A stretch of DNA of 42,855 bases, taken from the NCBI RefSeq assembly GCF_000374365.1, contig NZ_KB894149.1:1-42855 (forward strand). Direction: 5' to 3'. The notes under the pieces are model-generated. The model was not told the DNA's origin, did no database searches, and worked only from the letters and a program-made list of their open reading frames with translations. The position numbers were made by a program, and so were the translations under genes. This document shows positions 1-7,973 of this stretch, piece by piece. Positions within the stretch are counted from its first letter, which is position 1, and every line of letters begins with the position of its first letter. This stretch comes from Bacteroides gallinarum DSM 18171 = JCM 13658. GTDB taxonomy: Bacteria; Bacteroidota; Bacteroidia; Bacteroidales; Bacteroidaceae.

Positions 1-80
1 TAAACTCCGGGAATCTCAAATGGGGAACATCAGGGATTCATTATTCTCTAATTATATGTACAACATATTAATATACGATT

Positions 81-1007
81 ATGGGACAAAAAACAATTAG
101 AGAAATCTCGGTTGCATGGAAAGAGTACAAGCAACCTTATGTAAAGCAGTCTACAATGGCTGCTTATGTGCTCATCTTGGAGAATCATATTCTTCCAAAC
201 TTTGGAGAAAGCGATACACTCCATGAACAGGCTGTGCAAGACTTTGTTTTGCGGAAACTTGCAAATGGACTGAGTGTGAAATCCGTGAAGGACATATTGA
301 TTGTTCTGAAAATGATTATGAAATTCGGTGTGAAAAACGAATGGATGGATTATCAAGAGTGGGACATCAAATATCCGTCTTCTTCGACAACCAAAGAATT
401 GGAAGTACTGTCAGTTATCAATCACAAGAAAATACTCAATCATATTCAAAACCATTTCTCCTTTGCCGGATTGGGTATCTACATCAGTCTTTGTACAGGA
501 CTTCGCATCGGGGAAGTCTGCGCTTTGAGATGGAGTGACATCAATGTTTCCGAGGGTACGATTACCGTTAATCGTACAATTGAACGGATTTACATTATTG
601 ATGGGATGGAGAAACATACCGAGCTGGTTATCAACACCCCCAAGACACAAAACTCATGTCGGGAAATTCCTATGACAAAGGAGCTTCTTACAATGGTAAA
701 ACCACTAAAGAAGGTCGTCAATGAAGATTTCTATGTCTTGACTAATGATGAATATCCAACCGAGCCTCGTACCTACCGTAATTATTACGGCAAGTTAATG
801 GCAAAGTTGGGTATTCCCAAATTGAAATATCATGGGCTCCGCCATAGTTTTGCCACTCGTTGTATAGAGGCAGGCTGTGACTACAAGACCGTTAGTGTAT
901 TGTTAGGGCATTCCAACATTTCAACTACATTGGACTTGTATGTCCATCCAAATATGGAACAGAAAAAGCGTTGTATTGCGAAAGTATTTAAGTCGTTGGG
1001 AAAATGA
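81..1007 (+). CDS. tyrosine recombinase/integrase
   Basis: This is a site-specific recombinase of the phage-integrase family, which breaks and rejoins DNA through a 3'-phosphotyrosine intermediate. The N-terminal part (about residues 1-100) is a SAM-like core-binding domain. The catalytic domain shows R142 (TGLRIGE), a lysine near 188 (TPKTQ), H251 and R254 (HGLRHSF), H277 (LLGHSN) and the nucleophile Y287 (LDLYVH), so the active site is complete. At 308 residues it is compact, more like Tn916-type integrases than the longer CTnDOT type. It lies on the strand opposite to the mobilization genes downstream and points towards them, and the element to its right has its own integrase at 7974-9080. 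It therefore probably belongs to another element extending to the left. Its target site cannot be seen. Confidence 0.93.
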   Translation: MGQKTIREISVAWKEYKQPYVKQSTMAAYVLILENHILPNFGESDTLHEQAVQDFVLRKLANGLSVKSVKDILIVLKMIMKFGVKNEWMDYQEWDIKYPSSSTTKELEVLSVINHKKILNHIQNHFSFAGLGIYISLCTGLRIGEVCALRWSDINVSEGTITVNRTIERIYIIDGMEKHTELVINTPKTQNSCREIPMTKELLTMVKPLKKVVNEDFYVLTNDEYPTEPRTYRNYYGKLMAKLGIPKLKYHGLRHSFATRCIEAGCDYKTVSVLLGHSNISTTLDLYVHPNMEQKKRCIAKVFKSLGK

Positions 1008-1017
1008 TGTAATATGT

Positions 1018-1054
1018 AGAGCGAAGGAATTTGATAAAGTAATTTCTTCGCTCT
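1018..1054 (+). terminator. hairpin terminator after the left integrase
   Basis: Two 12-base arms (1018-1029 and 1043-1054, AGAGCGAAGGAA with TTTCTTCGCTCT) pair with a single G-T wobble, starting about 10 bases after the integrase stop codon. The T-run is weak, so it may act in both directions. Confidence 0.6.
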
Positions 1055-1152
1055 CAATTATTGCGCACATTATGAGAATGGAGTAATAACACTTTCATTA
1101 CCAACATCCATAATAGAGGAATTGCTCATTCGAGCACATCGGAAAGAGAAAA

Positions 1153-1173
1153 GGAGAGGAAAAAATCCCCTCC
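1153..1173 (-). terminator. probable terminator of the minus-strand mobilization operon
   Basis: On the minus strand a GGAGGGG arm (1167-1173) pairs with CCTCTCC (1153-1159), followed by TTTT. It lies about 20 bases beyond the stop codon of the gene at 1192-1590. Confidence 0.5.
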
Positions 1174-1191
1174 TTAACTCTAAACCATGTA

Positions 1192-1590
1192 TCAGACATT
1201 CAAATCTTTCAGTGCAATTGCATAATTGGGACAAAAACCGTCCATAATGCACTTCAAGCCAAGTGTCTGATAATACTTGTAGTCATCATCTTCGGTACAT
1301 ATGTATTTGTAACCGTAGCGTGGCATGTACTCCTTGAAGAACCGAGCCAAGTCTTTCAAACTTTCTTCTTGGTTCTTCTTGAAGTTACTGCGCACAATGA
1401 TGATAGACCAGTCGGGAAAGTTTCCTCTTCCACAGCTATACTCCCAGAAGCGGATGTAGCAGTCTAAGTCACTTTCACGGATGTCCACACAAAAGCCGTT
1501 GGCATTTTGCATCACGCTACAGCTTTCTCTGTAGCCAAATTTCTCACACAAGTAGAGATTGAAATCAAGAATTAAATCTTTTTGAACCAT
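1192..1590 (-). CDS. hypothetical protein, 132 aa
   Basis: I do not recognise this family with confidence. The protein is compact and rich in aromatic and acidic residues. The C-terminal half (a GYKYICTEDDDYKYYQTLG stretch followed by a short strand) faintly resembles the end of an acetyltransferase (GNAT) fold, where a tyrosine precedes a Leu-Gly turn, but no acetyl-CoA loop motif is evident and I do not assign that function. It is the last gene of the minus-strand mobilization block, 34 bases downstream of the relaxase stop, and is followed by a hairpin terminator. That position suggests element cargo or an accessory of transfer. The start is the first ATG of the frame. Confidence 0.7.
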   Translation of the reverse strand: MVQKDLILDFNLYLCEKFGYRESCSVMQNANGFCVDIRESDLDCYIRFWEYSCGRGNFPDWSIIIVRSNFKKNQEESLKDLARFFKEYMPRYGYKYICTEDDDYKYYQTLGLKCIMDGFCPNYAIALKDLNV

Positions 1591-1624
1591 AAATAATTGA
1601 ATTTAAAATGTTAATAAAAATGGA

Positions 1625-2566
1625 TTATAAATGAAAGCCTCGCTTGCGCTTAGCCTTTTTCTTTTTCATCAGGCGATTGAACTCTGCTTCTTCTGCGGCA
1701 GTGGTATCGTAGGATGAGCTTCCGTTTAACAAACCGAGATTGAAGCCAAAGCTATCATCGGAATGGGAAACGCTTTGCAGCACCTCTTCTTTCTGCTGTT
1801 TGGGTTCTTGCTTGGCTGACTCCAACAAGGATGCACAAGCATTCTCTTCCAGTCGGTTGTCGATATTCAAGTAGCTGAACTCTCGACTTATTTTTGAACC
1901 GGAGAAAGAAAATCCGTTGTGTTCAAACTTGACGCCCTGTATTTTCCGTGTAGTCCGGCTGACCTTGAATTTCATATCAATGTCTCGGCCGGCAAGTGTA
2001 TCTTTCAAATCATCCCAACTATGAGCTTTGGGCAATTCTTCTTTCAATGCCTTGTATATCTCGTGCTTTGCCTTATCGTAGGGGCGCAAGCGTTCCTCTT
2101 TAATATGGTCTTTACCATTGGCAAAGTGCAAGCGATATTTGGCGGTCAGCATTTTGCAGACTTTCTCATTCCTGCGAAAATCATTCTTGTCGCTAATCGT
2201 CTTGCCGTCATTATCCACTCGGTTGAATACGATGTGGCAATGCGGATGCTCACGGTCGATATGTCGGGCAATGATGTATTGCGTATTTTCAATACCCATC
2301 AGTTTCATATAGTCGTGCGCTATGTTCAGCATCAAGGCATCATCGGACTTTAGCCTTGCACTGTCTTCCGGTGAGAAGTTGAGTGAAGTGTGTCCGACAA
2401 TATTCTTTACCTTATCATTGAGTAATGTTTGTAACTCAAATTGCACTGCCATCTGTTCGGGTGTACCTTCTACTCCGACTGCTTCCAATAGCTTGGATTT
2501 TTCCTCTTTGAGTACATAGCGGACGCAACCATCGAATGACGTTCCTTTAGTCTGTTTACCTATCAT
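1625..2566 (-). CDS. relaxase/mobilization nuclease (MobA/VirD2-like)
   Basis: This is the DNA-nicking relaxase of the mobilizable element. It cuts one strand at oriT and is carried with it into the recipient, using the transfer channel of a co-resident conjugative element. The first 150 residues are the relaxase domain, with a candidate catalytic Tyr17 (RYVL) and the metal-binding histidine motif H102-x4-H107-P-H109-C-H111 before the VFNRV strand. The C-terminal third is charged and probably extended. At 313 residues it matches the short relaxases of NBU-type elements of Bacteroides. Its start overlaps the end of the MobC gene by 11 bases, so the two are translationally coupled. The product ends in a basic run (KKKKAKRKRG). 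Confidence 0.92.
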   Translation of the reverse strand: MIGKQTKGTSFDGCVRYVLKEEKSKLLEAVGVEGTPEQMAVQFELQTLLNDKVKNIVGHTSLNFSPEDSARLKSDDALMLNIAHDYMKLMGIENTQYIIARHIDREHPHCHIVFNRVDNDGKTISDKNDFRRNEKVCKMLTAKYRLHFANGKDHIKEERLRPYDKAKHEIYKALKEELPKAHSWDDLKDTLAGRDIDMKFKVSRTTRKIQGVKFEHNGFSFSGSKISREFSYLNIDNRLEENACASLLESAKQEPKQQKEEVLQSVSHSDDSFGFNLGLLNGSSSYDTTAAEEAEFNRLMKKKKAKRKRGFHL

Positions 2567-2864
2567 CTTTTAGTCGTTTTATAAGTTGATTAATGTACTG
2601 AGCCATTTCCTCGCATCTGTCCGCAACGGCAAAGAAACCGTAGGTGTTTGCCTGTCTTGCCAACTGGTTAAGATTGGTACTTTCACCAATTAGTTGCCGG
2701 ATGATGTGGATATGCTCTTGCGTGATTCGTTCACGTACCGAACCGTTCTCGATGAGCGAACGGATGACTTCGCTTTGAGTCTGCTTGCTTCGTCTGCAAA
2801 GCGCACCTAACCATGCGTGTTGCTGATATGACAGACGAAGTGTTATTGTATATTTCTTTTCCAT
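2556..2864 (-). CDS. MobC-family relaxosome accessory protein
   Basis: This small DNA-binding protein probably opens or marks oriT for the relaxase. Its N-terminal half has a ribbon-helix-helix-like pattern (TITLRLS followed by a helix with QSEVIRSLIENG). The C-terminal half has the MobC signature around GESTNLNQLARQAN, followed by a helix. The gene directly precedes and overlaps the relaxase gene, the standard mobC-mobA order. A nested inverted repeat that could be oriT lies just upstream (2893-2938). Confidence 0.88.
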   Translation of the reverse strand: MEKKYTITLRLSYQQHAWLGALCRRSKQTQSEVIRSLIENGSVRERITQEHIHIIRQLIGESTNLNQLARQANTYGFFAVADRCEEMAQYINQLIKRLKDDR

Positions 2865-2892
2865 TTGAATTGTTTTTTAGTGAATAATTTGT

Positions 2893-2938
2893 GACCATCG
2901 GGAGCTATCTCCTCAGACTTTTTGAGGAGCAAGTGGTC
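2893..2938. other. candidate oriT of the NBU-like element
   Basis: A nested inverted repeat sits in the 138-base gap upstream of mobC. Its outer arms are GACCA (2893-2897) and TGGTC (2934-2938), and its inner arms are CTCCTCA (2909-2915) and TGAGGAG (2923-2929) around a 7-base loop. Relaxase origins are usually found beside mobC and consist of a hairpin next to the nick site. The nick position cannot be read from the sequence alone. Confidence 0.5.
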
Positions 2939-3002
2939 GGGAAATGTAATACACCGACATTAACTTGCTACAGTAAAAAAGTCTCGATTTCTCTCCCTGT
3001 AT

Positions 3003-4082
3003 TCAAAGCCTGAAACCTCGTTTCTTAGGTGGTGAAACCTTTGGTTGTAGAGTGCCTTGTTGTACGCTGACGAGCTTCAAATCGAATGTTTCTATCAGTG
3101 TTTTCAAGACAGGATTTTTCCTTATCATCTGTTGGAGGATAGCTTCATCAGGCTTCACTTTGAGCAGATAATCGGCTATGTCGTACCCCTCTTTTCGCTC
3201 GCTTTCGGTGGCATGGGCTTCCAAATAATCGAACATTCGCACCTTAATCCCGTAGCTTTTCATCAGCCCGATTTTGCTCTGCCAATAGTCTGTCGCTTCT
3301 AAATCGGGGAATAATACAACGCTTCTTCCTGCCAGAACGGATAGGTTGTTAGCATTGAAGCAACCGTTCTTTCCTCCTGATGCTATCCATAGGAATTGTG
3401 GCAGATAGCAGGAAGCAATGAGTGCCGTTTTCTCGCTTTCTACCAGTGCAACAGGGCGGCTTCTGTCTTCAGCAAGCAGATGTTCACCGAAGAAACATTG
3501 CTTCAGATTATAATCACCTTTGTGCAGCACGGAGTGTACCCATGTAACATGATTGTATGGTTCTTTTATCCGATTACCTGTTTCGGGATTGTAAAGCATT
3601 ATTTTACCCGTGCGGACTTTATTTTTGTTATCCGTTTGCCAGAATACAGTTGCACCGTCCCAATACTTAGAAGTACCAACCTTGTATCTCTTCATGAGTT
3701 TTAATGTTTCTGTTTCTCCGAACTGAGTTGATAGAAATTGAAACAACTTGTTTGCAGAATAACCACGCAATGATTGGTTGACTATATCCAAATCAATGTA
3801 GGATGTGACTAGAGGTTGTGCTTCCTTAATCGGTACATAACTCCTGAAACTATCTTCTGCAAACCTTTCTTTCTCTGACGGGTTCTGCTCAAAGTAATCA
3901 CGAGGCGTGAAGTGATAACCGCATTTCTGCTCATGGTCACAACGCCCCACGTATTCTGGGAACTTGATTTGCTTCTCCGTATCAATGTACTTGGAAAAAC
4001 ATCTTTGGCGGTGGCAGTTTGGGCAAGTGTGTCGAGTGCTGACACCTTTGTAGGGTTCTAATATGAATCTATGTGTACTCAT
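3003..4082 (-). CDS. Toprim/zinc-finger primase-like protein (DUF6371 type)
   Basis: Probably a primase-like replication protein of the element, equivalent in position to the primase gene of NBU elements. The N-terminus has a zinc-binding arrangement C20-x2-C23 with C48 and C54 (CPNC and RCDHEQKC), like CHC2 zinc domains. A Toprim-like segment follows, with an acidic E215 (LVESEKTA) and D260 (LFPDLEATD), the residues that bind catalytic metal in Toprim enzymes. The order zinc finger then Toprim is that of DnaG-like primases, but the protein is shorter and more diverged. It lies downstream of the DUF3987 ATPase gene, with 78 bases between that contain a dyad of TGTCG-type repeats. It ends in a basic tail (PKKRGFRL) much like that of the relaxase. 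Confidence 0.8.
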   Translation of the reverse strand: MSTHRFILEPYKGVSTRHTCPNCHRQRCFSKYIDTEKQIKFPEYVGRCDHEQKCGYHFTPRDYFEQNPSEKERFAEDSFRSYVPIKEAQPLVTSYIDLDIVNQSLRGYSANKLFQFLSTQFGETETLKLMKRYKVGTSKYWDGATVFWQTDNKNKVRTGKIMLYNPETGNRIKEPYNHVTWVHSVLHKGDYNLKQCFFGEHLLAEDRSRPVALVESEKTALIASCYLPQFLWIASGGKNGCFNANNLSVLAGRSVVLFPDLEATDYWQSKIGLMKSYGIKVRMFDYLEAHATESERKEGYDIADYLLKVKPDEAILQQMIRKNPVLKTLIETFDLKLVSVQQGTLQPKVSPPKKRGFRL

Positions 4083-4101
4083 TGTATGTTTCTTTTTTGG
4101 T

Positions 4102-4164
4102 GTGTCACTTTTGTCGTTATTGTCGTTTTCGCTTGGAAAGTGTCAAAACCGACAAAAATGTCAC
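4102..4164. repeat. dyad with TTGTCG repeats before the primase gene
   Basis: Arms at 4102-4116 (GTGTCACTTTTGTCG) and 4150-4164 match in inverted orientation at 13 of 15 positions. Between them is a further direct copy of TTGTCG (4120-4125). The right arm overlaps the stop codon of the DUF3987 gene. It could be an operator, or a priming or origin site used by the adjacent primase-like protein. Confidence 0.4.
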
Positions 4165-5549
4165 GGGTTAATCTTTGAATATTCTCCATGTTTCTCTTTG
4201 CGGAACAATGTTCCGATGTTGTCATTGAGAAAGCGTTGAAACGTCCGCTCCTTCATTCCGTTCTGCTCGGCTATCTGTATTGCTTGGGCAGTTGTAAAGG
4301 CTGGAGGAAGCAAATTGACTATCGCTTGTTGTTGGTTGTTGAGCGCATTTTCATTGAGGATATTTTGAACGCTCAATGCGGATTCTTTGAAATACTCCGT
4401 CAGTTTTATGGCTCGTTCCACCGTCAATAGGTCGATATAGTTTTTATCACACTCTCCGCAAGTCCATCGTGCTAATTGAATAATCAGGCTGAAGCGGATG
4501 ATGTATATCTCCAATTTGCAATAGATACTCACAATAGTGTCGTTTGTCTCTCGGTCGCACAATTCTGAGAAGTGGTGCTGCCACTCGTAAAGCCGTCTCT
4601 TGGCATCCTCTGTAAAGAGAAGAATATGTGGTTCTATCTCTCCAAACTCATTGAGGGCATACTCTTGTTGTATCAGCTTATTAATAATGGCATTCCATTC
4701 TTGCTCGATATTCTCCGGCAGCTCCTTGTCATTCCAACGTGCCTTCTGTTGCAGATTGGGCATTACAAACAGGATACGGTCAATGAATCCATTACTGGAA
4801 CGTTCGCCCTTAGCCAGTTCACTGAGAATCTTCTTTTGGATAGTGCCGATAACTGAGATGTACGGTCGCTTGATGAAGATGGAACTCTTGGCATTCTTGC
4901 GGTCGGATATAGTGGTTTTGGCACTGAATACCGACAACCAAAACTGTTCTTCCGAACCGTTGTTGTAACGGTTGAAGTTCTTGAACCAAGCGGATAACTC
5001 ATCAGCCCACAAGCATAAACCACGTTTGTTCTGTGCATGAATGAGGCTCAATCCTTCGGGTGTTACATCCGAAATCAAGAAACGTTTACGGACTGGTTCC
5101 TGTGGAAATTGTTCCTCACCGTTATCCGCACGTTCTTTACGGCTCATACTCATCAGCTCATCATACTTGGCAAGAGCCTTTTCAAAGACTTGATTTTGCT
5201 GATAGTCATAATCAAGAAACGGCTTCATGGAAAAGCTAAGCGGATGGCTTTTGTTTGCTCCCGGTCTTCCGATCAATGCCATATACAGGATAGGGCTTTC
5301 TACCCAGCCTTGCTTGATTTGGGCAAGATGTGTGTTACCTATGCCGACCGCTATTGCCATAAGGATAGCTGCGGCAATGTAGTCTGTCGGGTAGTTATGG
5401 CATTCGTGAACCTCACTGATGATGCGTTGGATTCTTGTCGGGAATATGCTGACCGGAAAATCAGTGCCAGCTAGTCGCATACTTAAATCAACCGCTTCAT
5501 CAATGATGGATGCCGGATTAATAGAAGATGTATCCATTACTATATCCAT
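4161..5549 (-). CDS. DUF3987 family ATPase/helicase-like replication protein
   Basis: This 462-residue protein is of the DUF3987 type found in Bacteroidales mobile elements and prophages, where it pairs with a primase-like gene. A Walker A-like loop is visible at residues 94-102 (GRPGANKSH) and an acidic cluster of Walker B type near residue 190 (LCLWADELSAW). A predicted helix-turn-helix lies at the C-terminus (about residues 412-450). The role is probably unwinding or loading during element replication, by family analogy. Its start codon shares one base with the stop codon of the upstream HTH gene (TAATG), so the two are translationally coupled. A second in-frame ATG lies four codons downstream and could be the true start. 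Confidence 0.82.
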   Translation of the reverse strand: MDIVMDTSSINPASIIDEAVDLSMRLAGTDFPVSIFPTRIQRIISEVHECHNYPTDYIAAAILMAIAVGIGNTHLAQIKQGWVESPILYMALIGRPGANKSHPLSFSMKPFLDYDYQQNQVFEKALAKYDELMSMSRKERADNGEEQFPQEPVRKRFLISDVTPEGLSLIHAQNKRGLCLWADELSAWFKNFNRYNNGSEEQFWLSVFSAKTTISDRKNAKSSIFIKRPYISVIGTIQKKILSELAKGERSSNGFIDRILFVMPNLQQKARWNDKELPENIEQEWNAIINKLIQQEYALNEFGEIEPHILLFTEDAKRRLYEWQHHFSELCDRETNDTIVSIYCKLEIYIIRFSLIIQLARWTCGECDKNYIDLLTVERAIKLTEYFKESALSVQNILNENALNNQQQAIVNLLPPAFTTAQAIQIAEQNGMKERTFQRFLNDNIGTLFRKEKHGEYSKINP

Positions 5550-5914
5550 TAAAATTTCACAGATGATTTGGGCTTATGACGGACACCTCCTTGCATATTG
5601 GCAAGCATTTCCTCATATGTTTGCTCGGAAGTCTTTCTACGCCCGTTCTCAATCCAAGCCAGAAGTTCGTCCTCGTAGAAATAGAGCTTCTTGCCTTTCT
5701 TATAGGCAGGGAGCAGCCCTTTGCGCACCAATGTATAAATGGTAGGCTTGGCTTTTTTGATGATACGGCAAGCATCCTCAATTTCAACCAACACGTGTTT
5801 GTCTGATGCTGGCGGTTGAAGTGCCGACACCATTCTTTTCAACTCAATGATCTGTTCGGTCAGATAACCTACCGCTTCGGGCAGCTTATCAAATGTTACT
5901 GTTTCTTTTTGCAT
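5549..5914 (-). CDS. excisionase-type helix-turn-helix DNA-binding protein
   Basis: This 121-residue protein has an N-terminal helical segment followed by an HTH_17/MerR-like domain (about residues 45-95: the DACRIIKKAKPTIYTLVRKG segment with the wing KKGKKLYFYEDEL). Proteins of this kind act as excisionases or as regulators of mobile-element genes. It is the first gene of an operon with DUF3987. Its upstream region carries a box nearly identical to the one before the integrase gene, which implies co-regulation with integration and excision. Confidence 0.85.
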   Translation of the reverse strand: MQKETVTFDKLPEAVGYLTEQIIELKRMVSALQPPASDKHVLVEIEDACRIIKKAKPTIYTLVRKGLLPAYKKGKKLYFYEDELLAWIENGRRKTSEQTYEEMLANMQGGVRHKPKSSVKF

Positions 5915-5941
5915 ACGTCGCTCGTTTTTAATTGTTCGACG

Positions 5942-5980
5942 GCAAAGGAAACAGGTGTTTCAATGGTGGAATCATTCACC
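5942..5980 (-). promoter_or_regulatory. shared promoter/operator box, copy 1 (HTH-DUF3987 operon)
   Basis: This 39-bp segment matches 9116-9154 at 33 positions. On the minus strand it ends in TTCCTTTG, one base from the Bacteroidota -7 consensus TAnnTTTG, at 5950-5943. It is preceded by GGTG/CACC motifs in direct and inverted orientation. Transcription would start near 5937, about 20 bases before the ATG. Confidence 0.65.
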
Positions 5981-6115
5981 AAAATATAACTGATGAATAA
6001 CTTTTTGATGGTAGTTGATGTCATCCTTGAGAATTATACATACCTTTACAAGACATAAGTAGGTTCTACAAACAATGCTTATTTATTTGTTTAATTATTT
6101 AAATACAAGTGTATT

Positions 6116-6541
6116 ATGTATGAAAATTATACAAGACAATCTCTTCCAACTAAAGAATATCGAGAATTATTAGGCAGTGCAATTTGTGTGTTCAATTCAA
6201 ACAATTCATTTATTATAGAGAATATATTACGAGAAGATGGGGGAAGAAATTATAGTTGGTATGATTTAATTGATAAAACTTCTGGCCAATTAAAAGCTGC
6301 AATTAATGATACAATAACAACTAAAGCTGGTTCTGAAATTGCTCAAATATTTAGCGATTTAGTAGATAAAAGAAATCGTATAATTCACAGCTTTCAGATC
6401 ACTAATGATGATAAAGAGCAGATTTTGGCAACAAAGGATAAACAACACAATCAATTTGTAATCACAAAAGAATATCTTTTGGATTTTATTAAAGGGAATG
6501 AGGTGCTGAGTGACAAACTATACACCTTCAGAGGATATTAG
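6116..6541 (+). CDS. HEPN-like protein, 141 aa
   Basis: A mostly helical small protein with R86-N-R-I-I-H91, which fits the Rx4-6H motif of HEPN ribonucleases. It falls late in a helix (LVDKRNRIIHSF), where the motif normally sits. HEPN proteins are often RNases in toxin-antitoxin or defence systems, but many act as non-catalytic partners. The gene is the only one on the + strand within the minus-strand element, is clearly more AT-rich than its neighbours, and has no obvious partner antitoxin beside it, which suggests separately acquired cargo. A near-consensus -7 box (TACCTTTA) lies at 6041-6048. Function is not established. Confidence 0.75.
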   Translation: MYENYTRQSLPTKEYRELLGSAICVFNSNNSFIIENILREDGGRNYSWYDLIDKTSGQLKAAINDTITTKAGSEIAQIFSDLVDKRNRIIHSFQITNDDKEQILATKDKQHNQFVITKEYLLDFIKGNEVLSDKLYTFRGY

Positions 6542-6546
6542 GGCAG

Positions 6547-6565
6547 TCGTTATTTGTTATAACGA
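6547..6565. terminator. weak hairpin between convergent genes
   Basis: Seven-base arms TCGTTAT and ATAACGA around a 5-base loop lie where the + strand HEPN gene and the minus-strand membrane gene converge. There is no clear T-run. Confidence 0.3.
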
Positions 6566-7438
6566 TTGTAGCTGAATTTTGCATGGTGATTCAGTATTAG
6601 ACATTTTGCGCTCAATGGTAGATATTTCCGAATCACGGAGAGTATGAGTAAATATCCTCTTTATAAAAGTAGCGGTCTGTAGGCGTGGTTTTCCGAATGC
6701 TTTGCCGATATTCCAGCCAAAGTGCATGATGTCAATGGTTTTTAATTGAGCATCAACCTTTATTTGCTCAACTTTGGGTAGAGAATCTGAGAAGTAGTAT
6801 TCCGTAATATATCTACATAGACGATTGAGGTCAGTTTCGCTAAGATAGAGAATCAGGTTCTGTTTCGTATATGTAAGAACCTTATCTAACTTTTCTTGTG
6901 ATGCTCGTTCCTTTTCAGCTATTGCGTTAGCACGGAATATCTCGTATTCTGTTGGCTGGTTGGATTCTTCGGTAGATATATTGTTGATGGTAGAAGGTGT
7001 GGCTTCTTCTTTGGGAAGTTCAGCTACATCTTCATTGGATTCAGGACACGATGGAGTAGAAACTTCTTCTGTTGTGTCAGATGTAGTTTTGATTTCAATT
7101 TTGAGTTCAGGTTCTGAAACGATAGGTTCTGAAATTATGGTACTTTCGGTAAGTTCCGGGTGCGTTACTGGAGCTTCTGCCACCACAACCTTATTGTGGT
7201 AGCACTCAAATCTCATAAAGCACTTCTCTATTGTTGGTGAAAGGAGTTGTCCGAATACCATTTGCAGATTGAGATAGATAGCTCCTATGACAAAGGAGCA
7301 TACCACAAAAATGAGGTAGCTACTGAACTCGTCCCAACCATAGTGTAGTGCGGTCTGACGGGCTAAAACACCAATGATGACGATTGTTCCGAAAACAATC
7401 AGATTCAAAGTTATATGTTCTATCTTTTTCTGCTCCAT
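6557..7438 (-). CDS. two-TM membrane protein of the mobilizable element
   Basis: This 293-residue protein starts with a short cytoplasmic segment and two hydrophobic helices (about residues 10-28 and 40-60). A Thr/Glu/Ser/Pro-rich low-complexity linker (about 90-170) follows, and then a conserved-looking C-terminal domain (about 190-280: LSETDLNRLCRYITEYY, then KTIDIMHFGWNIGKAFGKPR). I do not recognise the C-terminal domain; the low-complexity linker suggests a tether between membrane and domain. Genes of this kind occur between int and the primase gene in NBU-like elements. A role in surface coupling or mobilization is possible but not shown. Confidence 0.75.
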   Translation of the reverse strand: MEQKKIEHITLNLIVFGTIVIIGVLARQTALHYGWDEFSSYLIFVVCSFVIGAIYLNLQMVFGQLLSPTIEKCFMRFECYHNKVVVAEAPVTHPELTESTIISEPIVSEPELKIEIKTTSDTTEEVSTPSCPESNEDVAELPKEEATPSTINNISTEESNQPTEYEIFRANAIAEKERASQEKLDKVLTYTKQNLILYLSETDLNRLCRYITEYYFSDSLPKVEQIKVDAQLKTIDIMHFGWNIGKAFGKPRLQTATFIKRIFTHTLRDSEISTIERKMSNTESPCKIQLQSL

Positions 7439-7564
7439 AATGATATATGTTAATCGTTTGTGTGCAAATATATATCATTCTATGGATAGTAGATGCGTTT
7501 TTTTGAAAGTGGCAGTGTGTTGCGTCGGTACCCTAGACAACCTATGCCACTTTTTAATGAATTG

Positions 7565-7600
7565 AAGCCCGAATTGGACTTTATATCTAATTCGGGCTTT
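7565..7600 (-). terminator. hairpin terminator after the rhuM-like gene
   Basis: Perfect 11-base arms AAGCCCGAATT (7565-7575) and AATTCGGGCTT (7589-7599) lie just past the stop codon of the minus-strand gene at 7605. They separate the int operon from the membrane-protein gene. Confidence 0.7.
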
Positions 7601-7604
7601 CTGA

Positions 7605-7964
7605 TTAGCAGTAGAACCTACCTCCTAAATGAACAAGGAAAGATACCTTGTTCTCTCGTGAGGATTGAACATTGTGTGTTAGCCATTTTCTGAATGCAGC
7701 GGAATGTCCTGTATCTATTTGATAGGATAGGGCTATAATCATATTGAGATTATACACATCGGTACTACTCCCATTCTCTAATCTGATACATTGGCGTACT
7801 TCATACTCCTTTAAGATATTGGTTTTCAATATCGCTTTTGTGCGAGAGTTGATTGCTCCAGTTGTTGTATAGAACAAGTCGGCAATCTCCCAAGAGGTCA
7901 TCCATACTTCGCCATCAGAAATCTGGATGACTGCTCCGTTGTTTGTTATGATTCCTCGTTTCAT
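7605..7964 (-). CDS. short RhuM-like protein
   Basis: The 119-residue sequence resembles the N-terminal part of the RhuM family (annotated as virulence protein RhuM from Salmonella pathogenicity island 3; biochemical role unknown). The match is in the pattern VWMTSWEIADLFYTT, an HTH-like stretch, then ILKTNILKEYEV and YNLNMIIALSYQIDTGHSAAFRKW, which mirrors the RhuM segment ending in an FR-W motif. It is much shorter than full RhuM (about 300 aa), stopping soon after this core. Its start is 9 bases past the integrase stop, so it is probably co-transcribed with int and may regulate or assist the element. Confidence 0.75.
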   Translation of the reverse strand: MKRGIITNNGAVIQISDGEVWMTSWEIADLFYTTTGAINSRTKAILKTNILKEYEVRQCIRLENGSSTDVYNLNMIIALSYQIDTGHSAAFRKWLTHNVQSSRENKVSFLVHLGGRFYC

Positions 7965-7973
7965 GGCTATAAT

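Noticed and set aside
81..1007. The left integrase as the integrase of the mobilizable element
   Set aside because: It is on the opposite strand, separated by two terminators, and the element has a better-placed integrase at 7974-9080.
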